A stretch of 64,000 nucleotides of DNA from Meconema thalassinum (taxonomy: Eukaryota; Arthropoda; Insecta; Orthoptera; Tettigoniidae): the NCBI GenBank assembly GCA_946902985.2, contig OX336395.1, positions 291,457,065-291,521,064 of the forward strand. The letters run 5' to 3'. The number at the start of each line of letters is the position of its first letter. The first letter of the stretch is position 1. This document shows positions 10,923 to 21,346 of the stretch, one piece after another. The notes under the pieces are model-generated. The model was not told the DNA's origin, did no database searches, and saw only the letters and a list, made by a program, of their open reading frames with translations. The translations under genes and the position numbers were made by a program.

Positions 10923-11565
10923 CATTAGCAGTGACGAATTGCACTCTAATTTCATAAATATCTATATTTAAAAAAATGAATTTAAAAAAATGTACGACGT
11001 GTGCGATTTTCAGATACTGTTGCTGTAGGAAAATACGCTCCATGATTGCTGTCCACTTCACATTTTGGCCGCTGTGATGCCTGTTTTATGACTTTATAAC
11101 ATTTTGAGGTCTTTCCTTTATCATTTTGCATGGATTTCAGAAACAGTAAAACAAAGGAATGAGTAGGCCAACTTAAATCGTATAATTTCATAAATATCGA
11201 ATAACCGGTGAGTGTTACAGCTAAGCTGTCAATCAATGGACTCAGCACACAAATTACATTAGCAGTGACGAATTGCATTCTAATTCATAAATACCAATTT
11301 TTGTAAGAAGTACGCGATTTGCAAATACTGTTGCTGTAGGAGAATACGTGACATCATTGCTCTTCGGTTCGCATTTTGGCCGTAGGGACGCGTGTTTCAT
11401 GTCCAAACTATTAAAAGTTAATTCATTTGCAGGTTCGCCGTCAATCAATGGCCTCAGCACACAAATTACATTAGCAGTGATGAATTGCATTCTAATTTCG
11501 TAAGTTACAATATATCGATTTTTGTAAGAAGTGTGCGATTTGCAAATACTGATGCTCTAACATGC
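10923..11565 (+). repeat. Diverged tandem repeat (three copies)
   Basis: The phrase TTAGCAGTGACGAATTGC recurs at ~10925, ~11261 and (one change) ~11471, each followed by matching blocks ending in ATACTGTTGCTGTAGG or a variant. A spacer containing GTCAATCAATGG...CAGCACACAAATTACA separates the copies. Copy lengths differ (about 335, 210 and 95 bp), so these are unequal degenerate repeats inside the Helitron-like unit. Confidence 0.75.
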
Positions 11566-11599
11566 TGCAATTATGAGTTGTCTAAAATTTTAAAACTAT

Positions 11600-13275
11600 C
11601 AACCTTTCTCCTCAAGTCTCTCATTATAAACTGCTGTTGTTCGGTTTGGAAATGACATATCAGAACCTGCTAAGATCCGTAAAGTTGTGCGACAAGGTTG
11701 TTTGCTGTTCCCTGGACTGTTCAATTCCTTCGCTGAAGTTATAACAAAGTGGTCTTTTAAAGGTTGTAATATGGGAGTGAAAGTTGGTGGAAGACTTATC
11801 CAGAATATTAAAGTTGCTGATGATCTGGCATTACTTGCAGTAAATCCGCATACATTAACAAACATGTTGCAATATTTAAATGACACAGCTACAGAATACG
11901 GAATGAAATTCAATTTTAAGAAGACCAAGATTCTAGTGATAAGTAAGCATCAACACCAACTAAATATAACCATAGATAAAGAACCAGTACATCAGGTCAG
12001 TCGATTTAAATACCTTGGTCAGATCTGCACAGAAGAACTACGATCTGAAGTTGAAATCAGGAGCCGTATAGCCATGGCTAAGCAGGCATTCCGTGAAAAG
12101 CATTCTCTAATTTGTCAACGCTCGATGTCCCTCAGCCTTAGAAAACAACTGGTTAAGACCTACATATAGCCAGTTGCAATGTACTGCAGTGAGACCTGGA
12201 CAATGAATAGAGGTGACATTAAACGACTAGAAGCGTTCGAGATGTGAGGGGTCTGGATGCAAATCTCACGTTCTCCACTTTTTCTAATTTTACAGGAACT
12301 AAAATAAACTTCTCAAATGTATGTAACTAACGGAATCTCTAAGTGACTTTGCTTTTGTTGCAGGCTATACTTTATTACACCTTCTTGTATAAACGATGTT
12401 TCATTATTTATATTAATTTATCTGAAAAATAGGTTTTAATTTTGGAGAATATGACTTTTGTATCCAAACATCGGAGACTGTGACTTTTGTGTCTGAACAA
12501 TTTGGAGAATGTTACTTTTGACACTAAACAAAATTAGTTACTTCAGACAAAACAATAGACAAGTTGGCCAAGTTTGTGAAAAATGTAGACAAATGAAACC
12601 AATTGCATTGTTGGAATGCACAAATTATTTATTTATTTGTTATGTAGAGGTTACGCGTTGACCAGACAATAATAATATTGGCTTGCAGCTGTTGAAAGTC
12701 ACGTGAGCAGAAGCTGTCTTGTGATTGGACAACAGGGAGAATGTGCTCTTTGCAACTAAGCAGTGTGGAGAATGTGAGTTTTGCATCTAGACAATCCAAC
12801 ATGGCGGCTGTGCGAAATAATTCACCAGCATTCAATATCTCCGAAACTATTCCCGATATCACCCTGGAATTTTTTACGGTGATAAAGGGAAAGACTAGAA
12901 GTTCACCTTTGTGACTTTTGAAAAACTGGCGCCGAATGGAAAAGATCAGCTGGGTAGAGAAAATGACCAACATAACGGTGCTGGATCGAATAAAGGAAAA
13001 ACGGCAAATGATCCGCCAGATATATAGAAGGAGATCCACCTGGCTTGGCCACAGGTTACGACATGGTGGCCTCATGATCGACATACTAGAAGGCAAAATA
13101 CCTGGAAAACGCCCTCGCGGGAGGCCACGGAACACTTTCATGAGATCCTTCCTCAATAGCTCTGGCCTACGAAGTTATGATGTGGTCAAGAGGACAGCAC
13201 AAGACCGAACAACTCATTGTAGGGGCAGACCAGTCGCTTGACTGAAAAGATGATGATGAAGATAATGATGGGCTA
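11600..13275 (+). pseudogene. LINE C reverse transcriptase fragment, split by an insert
   Basis: The left part (11687-12245) encodes RT from VRQGCLLFPGLF through VADDLALLA (the YADD-box position, with V before ADD), TATEYGMKFNFKKTK and RFKYLGQICTEE, to a stop at 12167-12169 and then YCSETWTMNRGDIKRLEAFEM. The right part (12926-13241) resumes as WRRMEKISWVEKMT and continues to WLGHRLRHGG and GKRPRGRPRN. The 3' end has ATG/GAT trinucleotide repeats (~13248-13270), a common tail for this LINE type. It is 5'-truncated and carries at least one stop besides the insertion. Confidence 0.85.
12246..12925. mobile_element. Unclassified insert in LINE C, with repeated TTTGGAGAATGTGACTTTTG motifs
   Basis: About 680 bp interrupts the LINE C protein between EAFEM and WRRMEK. 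Its left end reads GGGGTCTGGATGCAAATC followed by CACGTTCTCCACT. The reverse complement of that block recurs inside at ~12766-12795, and the related phrase TTTGGAGAATRTGACTTTTG occurs two or three times at ~12440-12520. Such subterminal repeats suggest a non-autonomous DNA transposon. I could not define matching terminal repeats or a clean TSD. Confidence 0.5.
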
Positions 13276-13318
13276 AGTGTGGTTTATGAACATGCGAGAT
13301 TTCTCGCACGGGTCCGCT

Positions 13319-13665
13319 AGTATTATTTTATTTTAGTCACGTTAAACGCTGATGAAGATATCGTTGTCTATAGAAACATGCAGCCTAAAACAATTGTTAG
13401 ACACAACAGAATTTCTAATTGAAGAATGGAACTCAGGGAAGCTTGTGCTCGTATGAGAGCACCGTGCTTGAGAGCAGTGGCGTACGGAGGATTTCCTTCT
13501 GGGGGGTTTCATTAATATAGTAGGCTAATTGTGTACATTATTACAGGGGAAGATGACCTTGCTGTTCCGCCCCTTAAAACGACAGTCATCATCATAATTA
13601 AAATGATATTTCGATTAATATTCATAATAAACAATAATATTAAATAACCGTTCTCTTTGCATGAA
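13319..13665. other. No gene recognised
   Basis: AT-rich sequence without a supported gene. It includes CAGTGGCGTACGGAGG at ~13474, which resembles the start of some DNA-transposon termini, but I found no matching opposite end. Confidence 0.4.
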
Positions 13666-13670
13666 AACTA

Positions 13671-14218
13671 TTTTATGTTCGACCCTCACTATTATGTGTC
13701 AGAATCATAATGATGGTCATTATAGCTCTGATTTTCATTATGATACAGTTTCTCCAGCCAATGAGAGCTCGTTCATTGACCAATTAGGTAACGATACCTT
13801 CGCGCATGCGCTCAAAATCCAACATGTAGGACATAAGCACAACATCGAACTAGGCTATAATAAATTACCGACATGGAATACGCACCGTCCATATTTTCGC
13901 GTAAATAAACTGGCGAATATGAAACAAGAAATAGCACTGTACCTTAAAATCACCAACACTAATTTCTACACAGCGCATTGTCTTCAAATGACTCCGGTGA
14001 CAATATTACTGAGGGAAGGCAGATGTAAACATATGTCCTGCATATGGCATTGCAAGCACACAGAGCGCATGCGTCGTTCAAAGATCTTGAAAGACAGAGG
14101 TATAATACCCAACGCTCGCTCTGCGATCACAATATTCAAGTAGCTGACTCTCAACAGGTATTTATGAATATTTATGTTAAAACATATAATAAAGTTATAA
14201 TTATCGTCGAACATAAAC
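13671..14218 (-). repeat. Foldback-family body A, copy 1
   Basis: A ~550-bp unit bounded by inverted TTATGTTCGAC / GTCGAACATAA. It matches 21305-21346 plus 23515-24032 and 54431-54986 in the opposite orientation. It carries two GCATGCG(C) palindromes (~13802 and ~14068) and CCAAT-type boxes (GCCAATGAGAG ~13757; GACCAATTAGG ~13777). A 160-codon open frame (13661-14143, +) spans it; the other copies keep parts of this frame, but with breaks, so coding is doubtful. Confidence 0.8.
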
Positions 14219-14223
14219 AGTCG

Positions 14224-14341
14224 TATGCAACTCGCCTATAATGGTAATTAAGACACTCGTATGGAAATTATAAAACTCGCATACGCTCGTTTTCTAAACA
14301 TACTCGTGTTTTAATTATTGCCACTATAGGCTCGTTGCATA
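14224..14341. repeat. Foldback hairpin next to body A, copy 1
   Basis: A long imperfect inverted repeat: TATGCAACTCGCCTATAATGG on the left pairs with CCACTATAGGCTCGTTGCATA on the right, with inner arms TTAAGACACTCGTAT and ATACTCGTGTTTTAATT, and a loop around the ACTCGCATACGCTCG segment. The same hairpin occurs at 20729-20822 (short form), 21183-21304, 54311-54430 and 54996-55116. Confidence 0.85.
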
Positions 14342-14359
14342 ATGCACTATTAGGCCTCA

Positions 14360-14616
14360 TTGTTTTCTCAGCAAAAGAAAAAATGAAAAAAAAAACTAAA
14401 AAATAAGGAAAACAGTAACTAAATATTAAACTGAAACGACGCAGTGGTATCATCATGACCATAGTTACGTGGTTGCTTATAATGTTATTATGTGAGATAC
14501 AAATAATGTTCTGCTCTCCGTGTTCTTACTATCGACTCTATCTGTATCATTGATAGGAATAAATTACAGAAACTCCTCATGTTGCGAATTATCTTTAACG
14601 AAGCGGACACACACAA
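14360..14616. other. No gene recognised
   Basis: AT-rich, with an A-rich tract at ~14370-14410. No supported coding, RNA or repeat feature. Confidence 0.4.
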
Positions 14617-14620
14617 TTAA

Positions 14621-15253
14621 CTTGCGAGGACTGGCGCAAGGGTATTTTTGACCCGAGGCTTTAATAAAGCTCTATATTTTCGTTTTGGTCAGCCCTTATT
14701 TCCTGTCGCTTACTGTACCCTCCTTCCTAGCCCTGAACTTCACCCTGCAAAAGAAACATGTTCATAGCTTTTGGAACACTCAAGTAATTTCTATATTATT
14801 TACGGTCGGGTCAGATTTACACATGGCGCCAGTCCTCGAGTGATAATTTTCGGCTTACGTTAGTTGGGACAATCTGTAAAACATAAGTGGGAAAATCCAA
14901 CTATTTTGGTGCAGCACAATAACAAAGCCCACGTTCTTGTTGATCCATGTTGAGGGTCTAGGGAAACCTTGGTCATCAGCTCCTTTGTTCAAAGAAACTG
15001 AGATGACTGCTTTGCTGCCATTATCAAGGCCTATTCTACAGTTAGGAAAAGTATTGTTATTTCTCTGCATGTTAAATCTGAAAACTATAAATAAACCTCA
15101 TTTTATATTGGGAATAGTTCATAGGAGGACACAGGTGTAAAATTACTTCATATAAAGACGTACGACTACCACAAAAAGGGAGTGACACACTATGGGTCAA
15201 AATGACCCGGCACCAGTCCTCGTGTTATATTTTTTCACACCAGTTCTCAAGGG
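14621..15253 (-). mobile_element. piggyBac-like remnant with transposase fragment
   Basis: TTAA flanks it at 14617-14620 and 15254-15257. The ends share an inverted block CGAGGACTGGYGC followed by GGGT...ATTTTTGACCC (left ~14625; right, reverse strand, ~15195-15230). A minus frame at 14855-15070 contains GFPRPSTWINKNVGF...LHQN, resembling the piggyBac segment around the conserved PRP and YNKxMGGVDxxDQ motif, heavily mutated. Only that part of the transposase remains, so this is an internally deleted dead copy. A second inverted copy of the terminal block at ~14825 may mark a further rearrangement. Confidence 0.55.
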
Positions 15254-15764
15254 TTAAATCAGCGGTGCTCAACCTTTTTATTAGTGGGGGCCAAGTTTAT
15301 TGTTACATAATAAGTGTCGGGATGCAAGTTACCTTTCCACATAGGCCCTTGCCAAACCCCACCGCTAAAGCTAATTTTACTATTATCTGAATAACCTATT
15401 TTACCAGCAGACAAAACATGTGTTTCAATACCATATTTGTGTCCTCTAAATGATTTAAATCCATTTTTGACGTTTTTTGCGATATTAAGTTATCAAATTA
15501 CTGATTTACAATCAACTTACTCCTAATTCGAAAAGGTTTAGGGATATAAAAAATAAAATAATACTATCACAAGGTTGTAAAATTTTTAATTTTACAAAAA
15601 AAAAAAACAGAATTCTTAACTTCAATGTACTGTATATTAAAAATGAAAATCAATACATCGTCAAACTGATCATCAAATCAATATCAGGTTCAATGTTAAA
15701 GATGGCAATGCGCAAGTTTCCCTCTGTCCAATAATTGTTTACTTTTAACATTTTAATCTTGTCG

Positions 15765-16015
15765 ACTTCGCTGAGGTCTGGCGTTACGTTACGGTGACGG
15801 GACGAAATGTACCTAGAATGCACTGAGGTGTGTGACTTCATAGTACGTTGTAGCAGCCGAGTACCAAGAAGGCAGTGCGAGAACAATCAAGTAGGCAGTG
15901 AAGAAATAAAATAGAATCTTGAAACTCTGTTCTCGCACTGCCTTCTTGATACTCGGCTGCTAGCATTTAATATTATATAAAGTCCAGTTTTCAGAATGAC
16001 TATCAGTCTCTTGTT
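15765..16015 (+). repeat. GTTACGTTACGG family copy 1
   Basis: It contains TCGACTTCGCTGAGG, TGGCGTTACGTTACGG, CGAAATGTACC and GCACTGAGGTGTGTGAC, then at ~15970-16015 the family 3' block ATATAAAGTCCAG...ACTATCAGTCTC. Homologous copies lie at 32168-32375, 36225-36560 and, reversed, 45420-46145. Confidence 0.75.
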
Positions 16016-16189
16016 TTAATTTATTTTTAACGAAACATTTTTATAATTTTCTTATTTTAACTAGAGCCTAAAATAATGGGGAAAATCTCATATACTAGCT
16101 GTACCCGGCATGCGTTGCAATGCCTATCAAAGAAAGTGTTGGCGTTGTAACTTTGTTTCTTGAAGTGCTTTTGGATTCCCAATATTGAT

Positions 16190-17690
16190 TTTCTTTTTCC
16201 GTTAACCACCTCTAAACTATTGTAAAATTGATTTACTATCTCAAAAAAATCATGGGAGCGTGCTCAACAACTCACCAAATTTTCATCGCAAGGAAATGAA
16301 TGGTATATGAACGCATACGGGACTTTGTTGAAACGATTCGAGCGCCGTCACCCAATTGTTAAATATACTCGTACGCTACCTATTGTAAAATGGATTTACT
16401 AAGTGAAAACCTTCCCTGGCGTGTACACAACAACTCATGAAACTTTCATCGCAATCGGATGAATGGCATATGAACGCATACGGGTTTTTGCTTAAACGAT
16501 TTTCGCGACGACACTCATTTGTTGAATCTACTTGTGCGCCACCCGTTGAAAAACGGATTTACTAATTCATACACCCTCGCAGGACTGTGCTCAACTCCCC
16601 CAAAGTTTTAAGATAATCGGATGAATGTTACATGAACGCATACGGGACTTGGTTGAAACGATGCACGCGCTGTCGCCCATTAATTGAATCTAATCGTGCG
16701 CTACCAATTGTAAAATGGATTTACCAAATCAGAAATCTTTGCGGGAGTGGAAACAACATTTCTCCAAATTTAATTGCAATCGCATGAATGGTATATGAAC
16801 GCACACGGATTATTTTTTTAAAGATACGCACGCCGTTACACATTTGTTGAATCTACTTGTGCGATACCTATTGTAAAGTGGATGTACTAAGCCAGAAACC
16901 TTCCCTGAAGTGTACACAACATCTCACCCAAGTTTCATCGCTTTCGGACAAATGGTATGTGAACACGTACAGAACTTTGTTGAACCCTTCGCCCGTCGTC
17001 GCTCATTTGTTGAATCTACTCGTGCGCTATCTATTGTTAAGTGGATTTACTAAGCCAGACACCTTCCCTGAAGTGTACACAACATCTCACCCAAGTTTCA
17101 TCACTATCAGACGAATAGTATAAGAACGTATACGGGACTTCGTTAAAACGCTTCGCTCGTCGTCGCTCATTTGTTGAATCTAATAGTGCGCTACCTATTG
17201 TTCAGTCGATTTACTAACCAGAAACCTTCCCTGAGGTGTACACAACATAGCCCAGTTTCATCACTATCAGACGAATAGTATATGAAGGCATACGGGACTT
17301 TGTTGAAACGCTTCGCTCGTCGTCGCTCATTTGTTGAATCTACTCGTGCGCTACCTATTATAACATGGATTTACTAAGCCAGAAACCTTGCCTGTAGTGT
17401 ACACAACCTCTCACCCAAGTTTCATCGCTATCGGACGAATGGTATGTGAACGCATACAGGACATTGTTGAAACGCTTCGCCCGTCGTCGCACATTTGTTG
17501 AATCTACTCGTGCGCTACATATTTTAAATGGATTTACTAAGCCAGAAACCTTCCCTGAAGTGTACACAACATCTCACCCAAGTTTCATCACTATCAGACG
17601 AATAGTACATGAACGCATACGGAACTTAGTTGAAACGCTTCGCTCGTCGTCGCTCATTTGTTGAATCTACTCGTGCGCTACAACTTTCAT
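16190..17690 (+). repeat. Tandem satellite, period about 162 bp, about nine copies
   Basis: The landmark TTGAATCTACTYGTGCGCTAC recurs at ~16358 (diverged), 16520, 16683, 16848, 17012, 17175, 17335, 17499 and 17662. Each unit also holds a CCAGAAACCTTCCCTG block, TACACAACATCTCACC, AAGTTTCATCGC and GAACGCATACGGGAC. The right-hand units are the most alike and the left-hand ones the most diverged, suggesting array growth from the right. It is preceded by TACTAGCTGTACCCGGC at ~16094, a phrase often seen at the edge of such arrays. Confidence 0.9.
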
Positions 17691-18124
17691 ATTTATTCAC
17701 CTTTTAAACCTTCTCTGGACTTCCACAAATAATTCAAGACGAAAATTAGCCAACTCGGTCCAGCCGTTCTCTAGTTTTAGCGAGACTAACGAACAGCAAT
17801 TCATATATGTTTTCAATTGTATAAAATATGTATCCGGGGGCCGCATAAACGGACTTTGAGGGCCGCAAGCGGCCTGCAGGCCGGGGGTTGTGCACCCCTG
17901 GGTTAAAGCAACCCGGAGTGACGTGAAAAAGGTTACCGATCGCACACTTGAACAGCAAAACTGATCCATGGCTGATCTATGGCTGAAGGAGTCTCGCTGG
18001 GAGTAGAGTGCAGGACATTTACCAAGTGACGAACGTGACCACTTAAAATATAAACAGGAGTTAAGGCGCCTCACTAGGGATAGCGTAACAGGTGATAGAT
18101 GGGACAATGTAAAGATTCAAGTAA

Positions 18125-19800
18125 TGAAATTAGAGATAAATTTAAAGTGGGAGTGAAGATTCAAGCAGAAATAATTTCAACTTTGAGATTTGCCGATGTC
18201 ATCGTCATCTTGGCCGACACGTCTGAGGATTTGAATGAGTTTTTTAATGGTATGGACTCCGTCCTGAGGAAAGGATTCAGGATCAAAATTAATAAATGTA
18301 AAACAAAACTATTGGAGTGCAGCTGCAATAAATCAGAAACCTCTATGGACATCAAATTGGTAGGGGAGAAACTAAAGGAAGTAGGAGACTTCTGTTACTT
18401 AGGAAGCAAAATAGCCTGTGATGGACGATGCAAAGAGGATATAAAAAGTAGGTTGGCTCAAGCAAGGAAAGCATTTCTACAGAAAATGATTCTGTTGACA
18501 TCGAATATAGATTTAGGTATTAGGAAGACATTTTTGAAAACCTTTGTCTGAAGCGTGGCGCTCTATGGAAGTGAAACTTGGACTATTGGTGCAGCAGAAG
18601 AGAATTGAAGCGTTTGAAATGTGGTGTTACAGGAGAATGATGAAGATCAGATGGGTAGATAGGGTTACAAACGAAGAGGTATTAACCCTTTATAAGGCAA
18701 AAGACTGGGGGTATAAAATATTTGCTTGTTTTTTTGCACATTTGTTATTGGGGGTGATAGATGAGTAGGAATATGCAACAATTTTATGGGTTTGGATTCT
18801 ATTTTATGAAATATGGGGTGGGAAATTATTATCCCACTGCCCACAGCCGACAGTATGTTTTCTTAAATGAGCAATGGGTAATAATCTCCCACCTCTAAAT
18901 TATGATGATACTGTGTTTATCACTCAATAATGAGGTTTATATAACAGGGTATAATATATAAAAACACCCATCACGCTCTATAATTTAAGAAAAACCCGTA
19001 GCTCCCACGCAACACAAGGTCAGTGACCTATATCATCTTTGCCGAAAACTGTACAAAAAATATAAAAGTGATTTTGGAATGTTAAAAGTTAGTATATTCG
19101 AATATAATTCAATAATTTCAAAATAGTATTTACTAAAACACAGAAAATTAATTTTAAAATCTTCTATTGTATGGCAAACAGCCTGAGCAGGATAATTATT
19201 TCCATTCTGGCAGAAATATATTTACTCAAGTGACCAAAACCATTATTAACATTGTATTTCAGTTATATACCAGCGTTTACAAATCTATTATCTTCAATAA
19301 AAAAAACATCTTCTGCAAACCAATGCATTTCTTTCACTCGACACAATCGAACTGGCGAGCACGTGCACTGTGGAGACCACTGGGATATATGCTTCCCACC
19401 TTTGGTTTCTGATGACAGTATACATCAAATTAATAGGTTTTCAATAGTTCTCTGCATCTAGCTTGTGGATGCATGTGGAACTGCTTGAAATGAAAGGGAT
19501 GGGAAGATTCTTTCCCTAACACCGTTCTATAAATACATGGTGGGAAGATAGTATCCCAACGACCTATAAAGGGTTAAGACGAGTGGGAGAGGTGAGATGT
19601 TTCTGGCGAATGCTAATGAAGAGAAGAGATAGGTTGGTAGGACACGTACTAAGACACTCAGGAATAGCAAGCTTAGTGATGGAAGGAAGGGTCGAGGACA
19701 AGAACTATAGTGGTAGACCAAAGGTTAGAATATGTTAATCAGATTGCCTCGGACGTAGGGTGTGATAGCTATGTAGAGATGAAACGATTAGCTCAGGACA
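18125..19800 (+). pseudogene. LINE D reverse transcriptase C-terminal half
   Basis: The left piece reads STLRFADVIVILAD (the FADD box, with the second Asp changed to Val), FRIKINKCKTK, VGDFCYLGSKI and ARKAFLQK, to an in-frame TGA (18549-18551) where relatives have Trp. It then continues as SVALYGSETWT, EAFEMWCYRRMMKIRWVD and VTNEEVL. After the MITE (19578 on) it resumes with RRVGEVRCFWRMLMKRRDRLVGHVLRH-type sequence and ends before DREAWRPASIQ. The Asp-to-Val change and the stop mean the protein is dead. Confidence 0.88.
18686..19573. mobile_element. piggyBac-type MITE (888 bp) at TTAA
   Basis: TTAA occurs at both edges (18682-18685 and 19574-19577). The ends are inverted: CCCTTTATAAGG on the left, CCCTTTATAGGT read from the right. 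Removing the element and one TTAA joins the host LINE protein in frame (NEEVL-RRVGE). It carries no transposase. Subterminal palindromes such as GTGGGAAATTATTATCCCAC (~18818) and TGGGAAGATAGTATCCCA (~19541) lie near the two ends. Confidence 0.93.
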
Positions 19801-19871
19801 GGGAGGCATGGAGACCTGCATCAATTCAGTCAAAAGACTGAAGACTCAAACAACAACAAAGATTCAAGTAA

Positions 19872-20194
19872 AGAAATGTCTCGGGGAGGTGTTAAACCCT
19901 AACGCCACTTCTTGAGAACACCTGGTGCAATTTAATTATTCGTCGCTGTTTATGTTCTTGTAACTGGCCAATATCCCAAGGACTCGCAGAAGCTTGCGTG
20001 TTCGAGTCACATTGATCAGCGCTGTCCACCCCAGGTGCATTCTCAGCCGACTGTTTTAATTGACGCAAACAGCAAATAAATATGTTCAGACTGGTACTTT
20101 GTCATAACAGTAGTCTAATAAAGATGTCTAGTGGGATAGGTCACTGTCTCCAACTTCGGCGTGCCTCATCTCGTCTGCTTGTTATCCACTAAAG
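19872..20194. other. No gene recognised
   Basis: Continuation of the sequence that existed before the LINE D insertion (joins to 17909-18124). No supported gene. Confidence 0.4.
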
Positions 20195-20205
20195 ATACAA
20201 GGGAA

Positions 20206-20590
20206 ATAAGCGGCTTCGGTGGCGTAGTTGGTAGCACGCTGACCTGCTGTGCCCAAGATAGCGGGATTTTTAAGAGCGTTAAAATCCTTCAGTAGTCTAT
20301 GCCTTCCTTCGGAGGGGAACAAAAGCCGGCGGTCCCATGCCATAGATTTCTGGCATGAAAAAGATCCTTCCACAGACTGAACTTCTGTGAAGCTAAATTT
20401 CTAGGTTAGATTTCGTTGGAACGCACTATCAAAGTTCCAACGTTCACCACTAGGCATTAGTGACATCTGGTACCAAAAGTTGGAACTACTCGAAATTGAA
20501 CGGAACTTGTAGCTCACCCCCATGGGTGTCCGTTTGAAGCAGCTACAGCCTCAGACACTCCCGGCACTAAAAGCCATACGATAAATAATA
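20206..20590 (+). repeat. tRNA-derived SINE with TSD
   Basis: Flanked by ATACAAGGGAA at 20195-20205 and 20591-20601. The head reads GGTGGCGTAGTTGGTAGCACGC, an A-box-like tRNA start; the B box is degraded. The 3' end closes with GGCACTAAAAGCCATACG and an ATAAATAATA tail, like the SINE at 40642-41024. Confidence 0.8.
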
Positions 20591-20728
20591 ATACAAGGGA
20601 AGTTAGTGTACATGTACAGTGAGGATCTTCTCCAAATGACAGAACCTCGCAGAGGCCGTGTAGCGGCTTGGGCCCCTGAGTGTAGCAGCGTAGCGCCGAA
20701 TTAATTCAACACCTTTAATAGTACATTA

Positions 20729-21175
20729 GGTATGCAACGAGCCTATAATGGTAATAATTAAGACAAGAGTATTACAATTTCCATACGAGTGTCTTAATTA
20801 CCATTATAGGCGAGTTGCATACGACTGTTTATATTCGACTATAATTATTATAACTATTTTATGTTCGAACATAAATGTCCATAAATATATGTCGAAATTT
20901 CACCAGTTGTATGTACTGAACAGAGCGCATGAGACGCAGGGAATGCCTTGTATTCGACCATGGCCACCTCGATTGCGCTACTATCACACTAGGCCACGCA
21001 GTGAAATTTAAATTAGAAGGCCGTGGAACTCAGCGCAGGTGCGATGCTATTGGTCAAACAACTGTTTCTTGAGCTCTGAATGGTGGGAGAAACTGTTTCA
21101 TAATGAAAAATAGTGTTATAATGACCATCATTATGATACAGTTTTCTGTTATATAATAGTCAGGGTCGAACATAA
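20729..21175 (+). repeat. Foldback hairpin (short form) plus body B
   Basis: The hairpin (20729-20822) is formed by TATGCAACGAGCCTATAATGG and CCATTATAGGCGAGTTGCATA. Body B follows (to ~21175) and matches 55117-55458: it holds AATTTCACCAGTTGTATGTAC, a GCATGAGACGCAG block and a ~TAATGACCATCATTATGATAC palindrome, ending at a GGTCGAACATAA boundary. Confidence 0.8.
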
Positions 21176-21346
21176 TAGTACATTATGCAACGAGCCTGTA
21201 ATGGCTATAATTAAGACACGAGTATTTTTTATAAAACGAGCGTATGCGAGTTTTATAATTTCCATACGAGTGTCTTAATTACCATTATAGGCGAGTTGCA
21301 TACGACTGTTTATGTTCGACGATAATTATAACTTTATTATATGTTT

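Larger units (their letters stand above)
10277..13318 (+). mobile_element. Helitron-like element with nested inserts
   Basis: The 3' end shows the Helitron signature: a short hairpin (GCGAGA/TCTCGC) at ~13298-13311, a GC-rich gap, and CTAG followed by host T at ~13315-13319. The 5' side (10277-10440) begins with AATAAAGCTGAAGAG and a (GTTT)n block followed by AACGCGCTAATCTCTGG, which I associate with arthropod Helitron-like 5' ends (recollection, not searched). No Rep/helicase reading frame is present, so it is non-autonomous. It contains diverged tandem repeats and an RT fragment. The first few bases before the TA were displaced by the mariner. Confidence 0.65.
15260..17900. mobile_element. 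hAT-like composite element with satellite array
   Basis: The left end begins CAGCGGTGCTCAACC and the right end, on the reverse strand, begins CAGGGGTGCACAACC, which are hAT-type terminal repeats matching at 13 of 15 positions. The flanks are GGTTAAAT (15252-15259) and GGTTAAAG (17901-17908), an 8-bp TSD with one mismatch. No transposase is present. Inside are a copy of the GTTACGTTACGG family (~15765-16015) and a ~162-bp satellite array (~16190-17690). The insertion lies exactly at the right TTAA of the preceding piggyBac remnant. Confidence 0.65.
18125..19857 (+). mobile_element. LINE D, 5'-truncated insertion with 14-bp TSD
   Basis: The perfect target duplication AAAGATTCAAGTAA flanks it at 18111-18124 and 19858-19871. 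The 3' end is the (CAA)n-type tail after a GACTGAAGACTC block. A piggyBac MITE splits it at 18682-19577. Confidence 0.92.

Noticed and set aside
13474..13600. CAGTGGCGTACGG as the left end of another DNA transposon
   Set aside because: No matching inverted end or TSD found downstream.
13661..14143. 160-codon plus-strand frame in foldback body A as a gene
   Set aside because: Other copies of the same repeat interrupt the frame, and no domain is recognisable.
16190..17690. Coding frames within the 162-bp array (up to 88 codons)
   Set aside because: They follow the repeat period and shift with indels, with no recognised domain.
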